From contig NZ_JAGOGJ010000043.1 of NCBI RefSeq assembly GCF_017996735.1, positions 1 through 49,219 on the forward strand: a stretch of DNA of 49,219 nucleotides. Direction: 5' to 3'. The position numbers were made by a program, and so were the translations under genes. Below the pieces are notes generated by a model. That model had not been told where the DNA came from and made no database searches. It was given only the letters and a program-made list of their open reading frames with translations. Every line of letters begins with the position of its first letter. The stretch's first letter is position 1. The stretch is from Niveispirillum sp. Its GTDB lineage: Bacteria; Pseudomonadota; Alphaproteobacteria; Azospirillales; Azospirillaceae. Shown piece after piece: positions 1-10,400 of this stretch.

Positions 1-3000
1 GGCGATGCGGGCGGTTTCACCGTCGAGCGGGCCGACGCCCCCGCGGATGAAGCCGCCCTGCATGAGGCCGTGGCCCGGGCCTATCGCCGCCCATTCCGGC
101 TGGAACAGGGACCGCCGATCCACGTCGCCCTGTGGCGCCGCGCCGCTGACGACCATGTTCTGCTGATTGCGGTGCATCATATCGCCATCGATGTCTGGTC
201 GTTCGAACGGCTGCTGGAAGAGGTGAAGCAAGCGTATGCGCTGCTGATCCGTGGGGAAACGCCCCCACTTCTGCCGCCGGCGGATACCTATCGCAACTTC
301 GTGCGCCGGCAGCGGGAGATGCTGGCCGGTGCGCGCGGACAAGCACTACGGGACCATTGGCGCGCAACGCTGACCGATGCGCCACCGGCCGACATGCCGC
401 CGCTGGCAAGCCGGACCAGGGGGCAGCCGTCGCTGAACGGCCGTTCGCTGCATTTCACGCTTGATCCCACGGCCGCCGCCGCGCTGGAGCAGATGGGCCA
501 GGAGAATGGCGCCACGCTGAACATGACCCTGCTGGCGGCCTGGTTGCTATTGGTGGGACGGTTGAGCGGCCGCGACGATGTGATCGCCGGCACGCCCGCC
601 CTGGGCCGCAGCGAGCGTGCCTGGGCCGACGCCGTGGGCTTCTTTGTCAATGTGCTGCCGATCCGGGCCAGCCTGGCCGGCGATCCCGTCTGGCCGGACT
701 TCCTGCGGCAGGTGCGCCGGGCCGTGCTGGACGCCATCACCCACCAGGATCTGCCCTTCGCCGAGATCGCAGCGCTGGCGCCGCAGGCCGACCGCGACGG
801 GTTGCATCCGCTGTTCACCACCCTGTTCCACCTGCGCAACCTGGAGGAGATGGGGCCGTTCGCCAACCTGTTCCTGCCGGGCCGGGGCGGACGGGCGCCA
901 TTCGGGCCGCTGGAGATCGAGCCTTATTTCCTGGATCAGCAGGAAGGCCAATATCCGCTGACCATGGAATGGTTCAAGGCGGACGGGATGCTGCATGGCG
1001 TCCTGAAATATGATGTCGCACGCTATGATGAGGCGGACGCAGCGCAGGTCGCTGACCATTACCGCGCCCTGCTGGCCGGCCTGCTGCGCCAGCCGGCGGC
1101 ACCGGTCGGTGCCATCAGCATCCTGACCGACGCCGACCGGCAGGCGCTGACGACGTGGCACGACAGCGGCCGGGACCCTGTCGGCGGCCGCATCGACCAC
1201 CGCTTCGCCGCCCAGGCCCGGCGCACGCCCGAAGCCATCGCCGTGGTGGCGGGGGAACAGTCGGTCAGCTACCGCACACTGGACCGCCGCGCCAATGCGC
1301 TGGCCCATGTGCTGGCCGCGCGCGGCATCGGGCCGGGCCGGCTGGTCGGGATATGCATCGAACGGTCGGTGCCGATGATCGTGGCTGTGCTGGCGGTGCT
1401 GAAGGCCGGCGGTGCCTATGTGCCCTTATCCACCGACGATCCGGCCGAAAGGCTGGTCAGCATGGTCGGGGAAGCGGGGCCGGCGCTGGTGCTGGTCCAG
1501 CCCGATCGGCTGGACCGCTTTGCCGCCTGCGATCCGGACCTCATCCTGGCGGCGGACGACCTGATCGCTGAGCACGACGAGCCGCCCACCGTGACGGTGT
1601 CACCGGACGACCTGATCTATGTGCTGTTCACCTCGGGTACCACGGGCACACCCAAGGGGGTGATGGTCGCGCATGACAGTGTGGCCAATTGCCTGGACTG
1701 GCTGCAGGACACGGCACCGCTGACCGCGGCCGACGCCGTGCTGTCCAAGACACCGACAAGCTTTGATCCGTCGGTGACGGAGATGTTCTGGCCCCTGACC
1801 ACCGGCGCCCGGCTGGTGCTGGCCGCCGCCGACGGGCACCGGGACCCGGCTTATCTGGTTGCCCTGATGGCGCGGGAGCGGGTCAGCGTCACCTTCACCG
1901 TGCCGTCGCAATGGCAAGCCTATCTGGAGGAACCGGGCCTCAAGGCCTGTAACGCCCTGCGCTGGGTGTTCAGCGGTGGGGAGCGCTTGCCAGCCGACCT
2001 GATCCGCCGGTTCCGCCGCGTCCTGCCCGGCACCACGCTGGTCAATGTCTATGGCCCCACAGAGGCGACGGTGTTCGTCTCCACCTGGATCTGCCCCGAC
2101 GACCCAGCCGATGACGACAGCGTGCGGATCGGCGCCCCCATCGCCAATTGCCGGCTGCATGTGCTGGACGACAAGCTGTCGCCCGTGCCCGTGGGTGTGC
2201 CGGGCATGCTGTATCTGTCCGGCCGGTGCCTGGCGCGGGGCTATCTGGCCCGCCCGGACCTGACCGCGCAATCCTTCATCCAAGGCCCCGATGGCGCACC
2301 GATGTACCGGACGGGCGACCGCGTGCGTCTGGTCCGGGAAGAGGGTGGCAGTCTGGCGCTGCACTATCTCGGCCGGGCCGACGGGCAGGTCAAGCTGCGC
2401 GGCATGCGGTTGGAAACCGGAGAGGTCGAGGTGGCTCTGCTGCGCCATCCGGCCATCGCTCAGGCCCGTGTGCAGACGGTCACCGCCCCGTCGGGGGAGA
2501 ACGTGCTGGGCGCCTGTCTGGTGCTGGCCACGGGCACCACGCTGGCGGAGGGCGAGGCCGCGTCATTCTTGGAATCCCGCCTGCCCGGCTGGATGGTACC
2601 GCGCCTGTGGGTGACGCTGCCGGCCCTGCCGCTGACCGCCCACGATAAGATCGACGGCGCGGCGGTCGAGCGGCACCTGCGCGCCGCCATGGCGCAGCGC
2701 ACCGCTGGCCCCATGGTGGCGGACAGCTGCCCGACCTCCGACGCTGAACGCATCGTGGCTGGCATCTGGTGCGAATTGCTCAACCTGCCATCGGTGGGGC
2801 GCGACGATCATTTCTTCGACATGGGCGGCACGTCGCTTATGCTGGCCCGGTTACGGCTGCGGCTGGAACAGGCAGGATTCGGCCCGGTGGCGATGCTGGA
2901 CCTGTTCCGCCTGCCGACCGTGGCCCGGCTGGCCGCACATCTGGCCGGCGCCGGAATGTCCGCACCCGTGCCGGTTCCGGTGCCGGCACGGATGGCAGCG

Positions 3001-6000
3001 GACAAGCATGAAATCGCAGTGATCGGCATGGCCGCCCGTCTGCCCGGTGCCGCCGATATCGATGCCTTCTGGACCAATCTGATCCAGGGCGTGGACAGCA
3101 TCCGCCATTTCTCGCGTGATGCCCTGCTGGCCGCCGGGGTGTCACCCTCGGTACTGGACGATCCCACCTATGTGCCCGCCAATGGCGTGCTGGACGGGGT
3201 GGAGGAATTCGATGCCGGCTTCTTCGGCTATTCCCCGCGCGATGCGGAGACCCTGGACCCCCAGCACAGGCTGTTTCTGGAAACCGTCTGGCACGCGCTG
3301 GAACATGGCGGCTATGGCAAGCGCGGGCTGGAAGCGCGGGTCGGCATCTATGCCGGGTCGGAGATCAGCAATTATCTGCTGTTCAACCTGGCCCATCTCG
3401 TCGATCCAGCGGAGATGAATGGCGGCTACGCGCTCAGCCTCGCCAATGACAAGGATTTCCTGGCCACCCGCGCCGCCTATGCCCTGGATTTACGCGGGCC
3501 GGCCCTGACGGTACAGACTGCCTGCTCCACCTCCCTCAGCGCCGTGGCCATGGCCTGCGACGCGCTGGCGGAGGGGCGTTGTGACATGGCCTTGGCAGGT
3601 GGCGTCTCCCTGCAATTGCCGCAGGTCCAGGGATACAAGTACCGCGAAGGCATGGTCGCCTCCCCGGACGGCCGTTGCCGCCCGTTTGCCGCCGACGCCG
3701 GTGGTACCGTCAATGGCAATGGCGTCGGCGTGGTGCTGCTGAAGCCACTGGCCCGCGCCCTGGCCGATGGTGACACGGTGCATGCGGTGCTGACAGGCTG
3801 GGCGGTCAATAATGACGGCTCGCAAAAGCTGGGCTACACCGCCCCCAACGCCGATGCCCAGGCGCTGGCCTTGGCAGAGGCCTGGGCGCGTGCCGGCATC
3901 GCCCCCGCCGATCTGGGCTATGTCGAGGCGCATGGCACCGGCACACCCTTGGGTGACCCGATCGAGGTGGCGGGGCTGACCCAGGCCTGGGGTGACCGGC
4001 CGCGCGCGCCTGCCCCCTGCCTGATCGGATCGGTGAAGGGCAATATCGGCCATCTGGGTGCCGCGTCGGGCATTGCCGGGCTGATCAAGACGGTGCTGAC
4101 GGTGCGGGAGGGAATGATCCCCGCCAGCCTGCATGCCGATACCCCGAACCCTTCCATCCCCTTCGCCACCGCCCCGTTCGCCCTCAATAACGCCTTGCGC
4201 GACTGGCCGGCCGGAACGGGACCGCGCCGGGCGGGGGTCAGTTCGTTCGGCATCGGCGGCACCAATGTGCATGTGGTGGTCCAGCAGGCCCCTGCCCGGC
4301 CCGACACGGCAGAGCCGACAGGCTGGCAGGTGCTGCCCGTCTCGGCCGGTAGCGCCGCCGGACTGAACAAGGCTTTACGCGACCTGACAGCCACGCTGCA
4401 AAGCCCGGCACCGCCGGCCCTGGCCGATATCGCCTTCACCTTGCAGCAGGGCCGCAGCGCCTTTGCGCACCGCGCGGCCGTTCTGGTCCGGACCGTTGGC
4501 CAACAGGCGGCATCCGCCTTGGCGCGCGCGCCAGCCAAGCGGGTGGACGGCGCCGCGGAGATCGCCTTCCTGTTCCCCGGCCAGGGTTCCCAGCATCCCG
4601 ACATGCTGCTGGGCCTGTACCGCGACCGGCCGGATTTCCGCCGGCAGATCGATGACGGCCTGGCACTGCTGGCCGCAACCGACGGCACGCCCGTGCAGAC
4701 GCTCCGCTCCATGCTGTACCCGGCACCGGGTGGGCGGGATAACGCAGCGGCGGCTTTGGGGCAGACCCGCAACACGCAGCCGTTCCTGTTCATCATCGAA
4801 CACGCCCTGGCCCGCCTTTGGCAATCCCTGGGGGTGGCACCGCAGGCGATGATGGGGCACAGCGTCGGGGAGTATGTCGCCGCCTGCCTGGCCGGTATCT
4901 TCAGCTATGAGGATGGGTTGCGGCTGGTCGCTACGCGCGGCCGGCTGATGCAGTCCCTGCCGCCCGGCGCGATGCTGGCCGTCAACCTGCCCGCCACGGA
5001 GGTGGAACCATTTCTGTCGGACAGGATCGACCTTGCCGGCGATAACGGCCCCACGCAATGCGTGCTGTCGGGCGCGATCGACGCCATCGACGCCGTCGCC
5101 GCGACATTGGCGGCGCGCAATGTGACGACGCACCGGCTCACCACCTCGCACGCCTTCCATTCGGCGATGATGGACCCGATCCTGGACGAATTCCGCCGGA
5201 CGGTCGCCGCCGTGCCGCGCCACCCGCCGCGCGTGGCCATGATCTCCTGTCTGACGGGGGATTGGCTGACCGACGCGCAGGCCTGCGATCCCGATTACTG
5301 GGTGCGGCAATTGCGTGGCGCGGTCCGCTTCCGCCAGGGGATGGAAACGCTGCTGGCCAGCAAGCACCGTATCCTGCTGGAAGTCGGCCCTGGCCGCGCC
5401 CTGGCCGGTCAGGCGCAACGGCTGGCGCAGCGTGGTGGCTTCGACGGTGCGACCATACTGGCGACGGCCCGGCGGGAAACGGAGGCGCGCGAGGACGGGG
5501 AATGTCTGGCCGAGGCCGCCGCCGCCCTGTGGACCAGCGGCGTGGACCTGTCCTGGCACGCGCTTGCCACGACGGAGGGGGGCCGGCGGGTGCCGCTGCC
5601 GCTCTATCCCTTCGACCGGCAGCGCTACTGGGTGGACCCGCCGGCAGCCGGACGACCGGCCCGGGCGGCCATGCCGGAACGGGCCGAGCCGTCGAACCGG
5701 TTCTACATCCCGCGCTGGACGCCGACCGCCCTGCCCGCGGCACCCACCATGGATGGCAACGGGCCGACCCTGATCCTCGCCGATGGCGCCGGGGTGGCGG
5801 ACAGCTTGGCCGCCCGGCTGCGCGCGGGTGGCGAACGGGTCACCATGGTCAACACCCAGACCGACCTGCCTCACCGCGCGGACGCCTATGCCGACCTGCT
5901 GGAACGGGTGCGCGGCCAGGGGCCGTTGCGCCGTATCCTCCATGCCGGCTGCCTGGGTGCCGCACCGGACCGGATCGTTACGCAGGGGCTGGAAAGCCTG

Positions 6001-7446
6001 CTGTTCCTGGCCCAGGCCCTGGCCCGCCATCAGGAGCCGGTCGACCTGATCCTCATTGCCGATGGCGTGCAGGAGGTGGCGGGCGACGCGCCAGGGCCGG
6101 CCCATGCGGCCTTGCTGATCGGCCCCGCCCTGGTCATCCCGCGCGAATGCCCGTGGATCGCCTGCCGGATCATTGATATCGCGCCGGCCGATGGCGACCG
6201 GACCGCCGACCGCATCCTGGCCGAAATCCACGATCCGCGTGGCGACCGGCTGGTGGCTTATCGCCGCAACCGCCGCTGGGTGCGGGACTTCCAGCCGCTG
6301 ACCATCGCAGACCGGGCAACCGGTTCTCTGCTGCGCCGTCGGGGTGTCTATCTGGTGACGGGCGGGCTGGGCGGCATCGGGCTGGAGATTGCCCGGTTCC
6401 TGGCGCGCGAATATCAGGCACGGCTGATCCTGTGCGGCCGCACGGCGCTGTCCCCCACCGATCCCAGACACGACATCCTGCGGGAGATCGAGGGTTACGG
6501 GGCCAGTGTCACTCTCCGGGCCGCCGATGTTGGCGATGGCGCCGCCATGGCGGCTTTGATCGCCGGCATCCTGGCCGACCATGGCGCCCTGCATGGGGTC
6601 ATCCATGCCGCCGGCATCGCCGACCATGGCGCGCTGACGGCCAGGAACCCGGCCGGGATGGCGCGGGTGCTGGCACCGAAGCTGGATGGCACCCTGGTGC
6701 TGGCCGACGCGGTGGCGGATGTACCGCTGGATTTCCTCGCCCTGTTCTCCTCCAGCAGTGCCGTGCTGGGGGCCGCCGGGTTGATGGATTATGCCGCCGC
6801 CAACGCCTTCCTGGATGCGTTCGCCCATCGGCGCAGCGCCGCCGGCCTGCCTACCATCGCCATCGGCTGGGACGCCTGGGCCGATACCGGCCTGTCGCGC
6901 GGTGGCCGAGGCACGGTCAGCCGTCGCCAGGCGCTGCAGGCGCTCAGCGTGGAGGAGGGGATCGACGCCTTTGCCCGCATCATGACCCAGCCGGGTCTGC
7001 CGCATATCGTGGTCTCGCCCACCGACCTCAACGCCATGTTGGGGGAGATCGCGGCGGCCGCCCGGGAACAGCCGCAGCCGGCCCCGCACAGTTATGAGCG
7101 GCCGGAACTGGCCACCTCCTTCATCACGCCGGCCACCCCGGCCCAGCGGCAGGTGGCGGCGCTCTGGCAGGAGATCCTGGGCATCCGCGCCGTGGGCATC
7201 CAGGACAATTTCTTCGACCTGGGCGGGGATTCGCTGATCGGCTCCCGGCTGGTCGCCCGGCTGAACCAGACGTTCGGTGTCGCCCTGCCGGCGGTGACCC
7301 TGTATGAAGCTCCCACCGTGGCGGCGCTCGCCCTGCTGCTGGACCCGGCAAAAACACCGGTGGTGACGACGGTCGATACCACCGATCGGGGCAAGGACAG
7401 CCGCCGCTCGCGGCGGGACAGAAAACGGGACGATTTCCTGCCATGA
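1..7446 (+). CDS. Hybrid NRPS-PKS megasynthase, 5' end outside window (C-A-PCP-KS-AT-KR-ACP)
   Basis: The frame is open from base 1 and ends in TGA at 7444-7446, giving 2481 visible residues, numbered here from base 1. A truncated condensation domain has HHIAIDVW at 59-66 (catalytic His and Asp kept, usual Gly replaced by Val). The adenylation domain (about 400-900) has FTSGTTGTPKGV near 543 and the A10-like HDKID near 880; its pocket reads D-P-T-T-F-G-V-V-F, which I cannot assign. Then come a PCP (Ser945 in GGTSL), a ketosynthase (Cys1175, His1311, His1351), a malonyl-type acyltransferase (GQGSQ at 1527, GHSVGE with Ser1621, HAFH at 1717-1720), a ketoreductase (GGLGGIG at 2121-2127, Tyr2264) and an ACP (Ser2411). 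The unit should load one amino acid, condense it, extend with malonate and reduce to a beta-hydroxyl. The tail is strongly basic. ATGA overlap couples it to the next gene. Confidence 0.95.
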   Translation, partial: GDAGGFTVERADAPADEAALHEAVARAYRRPFRLEQGPPIHVALWRRAADDHVLLIAVHHIAIDVWSFERLLEEVKQAYALLIRGETPPLLPPADTYRNFVRRQREMLAGARGQALRDHWRATLTDAPPADMPPLASRTRGQPSLNGRSLHFTLDPTAAAALEQMGQENGATLNMTLLAAWLLLVGRLSGRDDVIAGTPALGRSERAWADAVGFFVNVLPIRASLAGDPVWPDFLRQVRRAVLDAITHQDLPFAEIAALAPQADRDGLHPLFTTLFHLRNLEEMGPFANLFLPGRGGRAPFGPLEIEPYFLDQQEGQYPLTMEWFKADGMLHGVLKYDVARYDEADAAQVADHYRALLAGLLRQPAAPVGAISILTDADRQALTTWHDSGRDPVGGRIDHRFAAQARRTPEAIAVVAGEQSVSYRTLDRRANALAHVLAARGIGPGRLVGICIERSVPMIVAVLAVLKAGGAYVPLSTDDPAERLVSMVGEAGPALVLVQPDRLDRFAACDPDLILAADDLIAEHDEPPTVTVSPDDLIYVLFTSGTTGTPKGVMVAHDSVANCLDWLQDTAPLTAADAVLSKTPTSFDPSVTEMFWPLTTGARLVLAAADGHRDPAYLVALMARERVSVTFTVPSQWQAYLEEPGLKACNALRWVFSGGERLPADLIRRFRRVLPGTTLVNVYGPTEATVFVSTWICPDDPADDDSVRIGAPIANCRLHVLDDKLSPVPVGVPGMLYLSGRCLARGYLARPDLTAQSFIQGPDGAPMYRTGDRVRLVREEGGSLALHYLGRADGQVKLRGMRLETGEVEVALLRHPAIAQARVQTVTAPSGENVLGACLVLATGTTLAEGEAASFLESRLPGWMVPRLWVTLPALPLTAHDKIDGAAVERHLRAAMAQRTAGPMVADSCPTSDAERIVAGIWCELLNLPSVGRDDHFFDMGGTSLMLARLRLRLEQAGFGPVAMLDLFRLPTVARLAAHLAGAGMSAPVPVPVPARMAADKHEIAVIGMAARLPGAADIDAFWTNLIQGVDSIRHFSRDALLAAGVSPSVLDDPTYVPANGVLDGVEEFDAGFFGYSPRDAETLDPQHRLFLETVWHALEHGGYGKRGLEARVGIYAGSEISNYLLFNLAHLVDPAEMNGGYALSLANDKDFLATRAAYALDLRGPALTVQTACSTSLSAVAMACDALAEGRCDMALAGGVSLQLPQVQGYKYREGMVASPDGRCRPFAADAGGTVNGNGVGVVLLKPLARALADGDTVHAVLTGWAVNNDGSQKLGYTAPNADAQALALAEAWARAGIAPADLGYVEAHGTGTPLGDPIEVAGLTQAWGDRPRAPAPCLIGSVKGNIGHLGAASGIAGLIKTVLTVREGMIPASLHADTPNPSIPFATAPFALNNALRDWPAGTGPRRAGVSSFGIGGTNVHVVVQQAPARPDTAEPTGWQVLPVSAGSAAGLNKALRDLTATLQSPAPPALADIAFTLQQGRSAFAHRAAVLVRTVGQQAASALARAPAKRVDGAAEIAFLFPGQGSQHPDMLLGLYRDRPDFRRQIDDGLALLAATDGTPVQTLRSMLYPAPGGRDNAAAALGQTRNTQPFLFIIEHALARLWQSLGVAPQAMMGHSVGEYVAACLAGIFSYEDGLRLVATRGRLMQSLPPGAMLAVNLPATEVEPFLSDRIDLAGDNGPTQCVLSGAIDAIDAVAATLAARNVTTHRLTTSHAFHSAMMDPILDEFRRTVAAVPRHPPRVAMISCLTGDWLTDAQACDPDYWVRQLRGAVRFRQGMETLLASKHRILLEVGPGRALAGQAQRLAQRGGFDGATILATARRETEAREDGECLAEAAAALWTSGVDLSWHALATTEGGRRVPLPLYPFDRQRYWVDPPAAGRPARAAMPERAEPSNRFYIPRWTPTALPAAPTMDGNGPTLILADGAGVADSLAARLRAGGERVTMVNTQTDLPHRADAYADLLERVRGQGPLRRILHAGCLGAAPDRIVTQGLESLLFLAQALARHQEPVDLILIADGVQEVAGDAPGPAHAALLIGPALVIPRECPWIACRIIDIAPADGDRTADRILAEIHDPRGDRLVAYRRNRRWVRDFQPLTIADRATGSLLRRRGVYLVTGGLGGIGLEIARFLAREYQARLILCGRTALSPTDPRHDILREIEGYGASVTLRAADVGDGAAMAALIAGILADHGALHGVIHAAGIADHGALTARNPAGMARVLAPKLDGTLVLADAVADVPLDFLALFSSSSAVLGAAGLMDYAAANAFLDAFAHRRSAAGLPTIAIGWDAWADTGLSRGGRGTVSRRQALQALSVEEGIDAFARIMTQPGLPHIVVSPTDLNAMLGEIAAAAREQPQPAPHSYERPELATSFITPATPAQRQVAALWQEILGIRAVGIQDNFFDLGGDSLIGSRLVARLNQTFGVALPAVTLYEAPTVAALALLLDPAKTPVVTTVDTTDRGKDSRRSRRDRKRDDFLP

Positions 7447-10400
7447 GCATGACAAGCACCGAGGATGATCTGGACGGCGCCGTTGCCATCATTGGCATGG
7501 GGCTGCGTGTACCGGGTGCGAACACGCCCGATGCGTTCTGGCGTAACCTGCGCGATGGCGTCGGCTCCATCAGCCGCTTCACCCCTGATGAATTGCGGGC
7601 GGCGGGCGTGCCGGAGGCCGAATTCACCCGGCCCGACTATGTGCCCGCCGGCGGCACCCTGCCCGATATCGACCAGTTCGATGCCGGCTTCTTCGGCTTC
7701 ACGGCGCGCGAGGCGGAATGCCTGGCGCCGCAGAACCGCCTGCTGTTCGAATGCTGCTGGGAAGCGTTGGAGAATGCCGGCATCGACCCGAAGGGCACGC
7801 AAGGCCGCACCGGCCTGTTTTTCGGCCAGAGCACCGACAGCTATTGGCGCAACAATGTCGAACCCAACCTGACCGCCATGGATGTCGGGCTGGATTTTTT
7901 CGCCAACCCGGATTTCCTCAGCACGGGCATCGCCTACAAGCTGGACCTGCGCGGGCCGGCCCTCACGGTGCAATCCTTCTGCTCCACCTCGCTGCTGGCG
8001 GTCCATCTGGCACGTCAGAGCCTGCTGGAGGGGGAGTGCGATATGGCGCTGGCCGGTGGCGCGTCGGTGCGGGTGCCCCAGACCCAGGGCTACCGCCACA
8101 TGCCCGACAGCCTCTATTCCGCCGACGGCGTGGTGCGCAGCTTCGATGCCGGGGCCGACGGCACCCTGTTCAGCAACGGTGTGGGGGCCGTGCTGCTGAA
8201 ACGGCTGGAGGATGCGCTGGAAGATGGCGACCGTATCGACGCGGTGATCCGCGGATCGGCCGCCAATAATGACGGCAGCCGCAAGGCCGGCTACAACGCG
8301 CCCAGCGTCGACGGACAGGCCCGCGTGGTGGTGCAGGCACTGCGTGATGCCGGAATATCGGCCGACAGCATCGGCTATGTCGAATGCCACGGCACCGGCA
8401 CTCTGCTGGGCGATCCGATCGAGATCGCGGCCCTGACCAAGGCCTTTCGCGTCTTCACCGATCGGCGCGGCTATTGCGCCATCGGCTCCGCCAAGCCGAA
8501 TATCGGCCATGCTGACCGGGCCTCGGGCGTGGTCGGCCTGATCAAGGCCGCTCTCAGCCTGCGCCACCGCATGCTGCCGGGGTTGCTGAACTTCCACGCT
8601 CCCAATCCGCGTATCGATTTCGATACCTCCCCCTTCCGTGTCGATGGCCGTACCCGTACCTGGGACGCGGATGGTGGCCCGCGCCGCGCCGGGGTGACGT
8701 CGCTGGGCTATGGCGGCACCAATGTCCATCTGGTGCTGGAGGAGGCGCCGGAACCGCCACCGCCGACGGATACGGGCGCCCGGCCCCACGCCATCCTGCT
8801 ATCGGCCCGCAGCAAGGCTGCCCTGGATGCCATGGCCGACCGGCTGGCCAAGCATCTGGAGACCCATCCAGACCTGCCGCCGGCGGCCATCGCCTATACC
8901 TTGCAGGCCGGCCGCCATGGCTTCAATCATCGGCGGCTGGTGGTTGGCAACGATACTGCCACGCTGATACGCGACCTGCGCCGGCCGGCGCCGGAAACAG
9001 TCACCACCCTGCGCAACCCGCCGGTGCATTTCATTTTCACCGCCGTCCCCCTGGACCGCGTCGCCGCGCGGGCCGCTTATCGGGCCGAGCCGACCCTGCG
9101 CCGGCTGCTGGACGAGGGGCAGCCCGCGCGCTTTGACCGGGCCATTGACGGGTTGTCGGATGCGGCGGCAAAGCAGATGTTCGACCGGGCGCTGGCCCGC
9201 ACCCTGATCATTTGGGGGATCAAGCCGGCCAGCCTGCGCGGCCGTTTCGATGGCGCCGGGTGGCCGGCTGACATCCCGCTGCTGCCCATCGACACCCCCA
9301 CCGATCCCGCCGATATCAGGCTGACCATCACCCTGCCGGAGACGGGCGGATTGGCGCAGATGCTGGGGCAATTGTGGCTGGCCGGGGTGGAACCCGACTG
9401 GAAGGCGGTGCATGACAACGCGCCGCCGCAGCGTCTGGCCCTGCCCACCTACCCGTTCGAACGGCAGCGCCATTGGCTGGCCGGTGCGCAGGAACAGGGT
9501 GCGGCACCGGTTGCGCCGCCCCCTGCCCCCGTTGCGGAGACGCTGCCCGCCTTCCGGGTTCCATCCTGGAAAAGATTGCCGCCACGCATCCAGCCCTCCA
9601 GCCCCCCCTGCTGCCGCATCCTGGTGCTGGACCGGGGCGGAATGGGCGAAAGGCTGGCGATGGCGCTAGAGGCCAGTGGCGACACGGTGATCCGCGTCAC
9701 CCCTGGCACCGCGCCCGCCAACCCGGCGGAACGCCGCTATGTCGTCGATCCCACGCAGCCCGACCAGTTGGACCGCCTGCTGACCCGCTTGCGGATCTGG
9801 GAACCAGTCGGCCTGATCCTGTGCGCCGACCCGTCCGGCCCGGACATGGCGGAACAGGCCCTGGCCGGTTTCCTGGACCTGCATCGCTGGATCAAAGCCG
9901 TGGAGGCGACCTGGGCCGGCAAGCCGTTTGCCATCCATACCTTGGCCACCGCCCTGTCACAGGTCACCGGCGCCGATCCGGTGCGCCCGGAACTGGCGCC
10001 GCTGCCCGCCCTGGCCGCCGTCGCCGCCCAGGAATATCCTGGCATCACCCTGCGCACCATCGATGCCGGGGTCGGCGTCACGGCCGCCACAATCGCAGCG
10101 GAGATCCGGTTCGCAGCCCCATCCATGGTCGCGCTGCGCGGCAATCAGCGCTGGGCACCGGGGGCCGAGCCGGTGGAACTGGCGCCCGACACGCTGGCTG
10201 GCCTGCTGCGGCCCGGTGGGGTCTATCTGATCACCGGCGGTCTGGGCGGCATCGGCCATACGCTGGCGCAGCATCTGGCCGATGCGTATCAGGCGCGTCT
10301 GGTGCTGGTATCGCGCACCGTGCCGGGGCCGCACGATAGGGGCGACAAGGCGAGGCGGCTGGCGGCATTGCGCCAACGGCGTGTCGATGTGCTGGCCCTG

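Noticed and set aside
4375..7455. Open frame of about 1000 codons on the minus strand
   Set aside because: It lies entirely opposite the PKS part of gene 1, whose AT, KR and ACP motifs are intact. The translation is Gln/His/Arg/Gly-rich with no domain, a typical GC-rich shadow. Similar long minus frames under the other megasynthase genes were dropped for the same reason.
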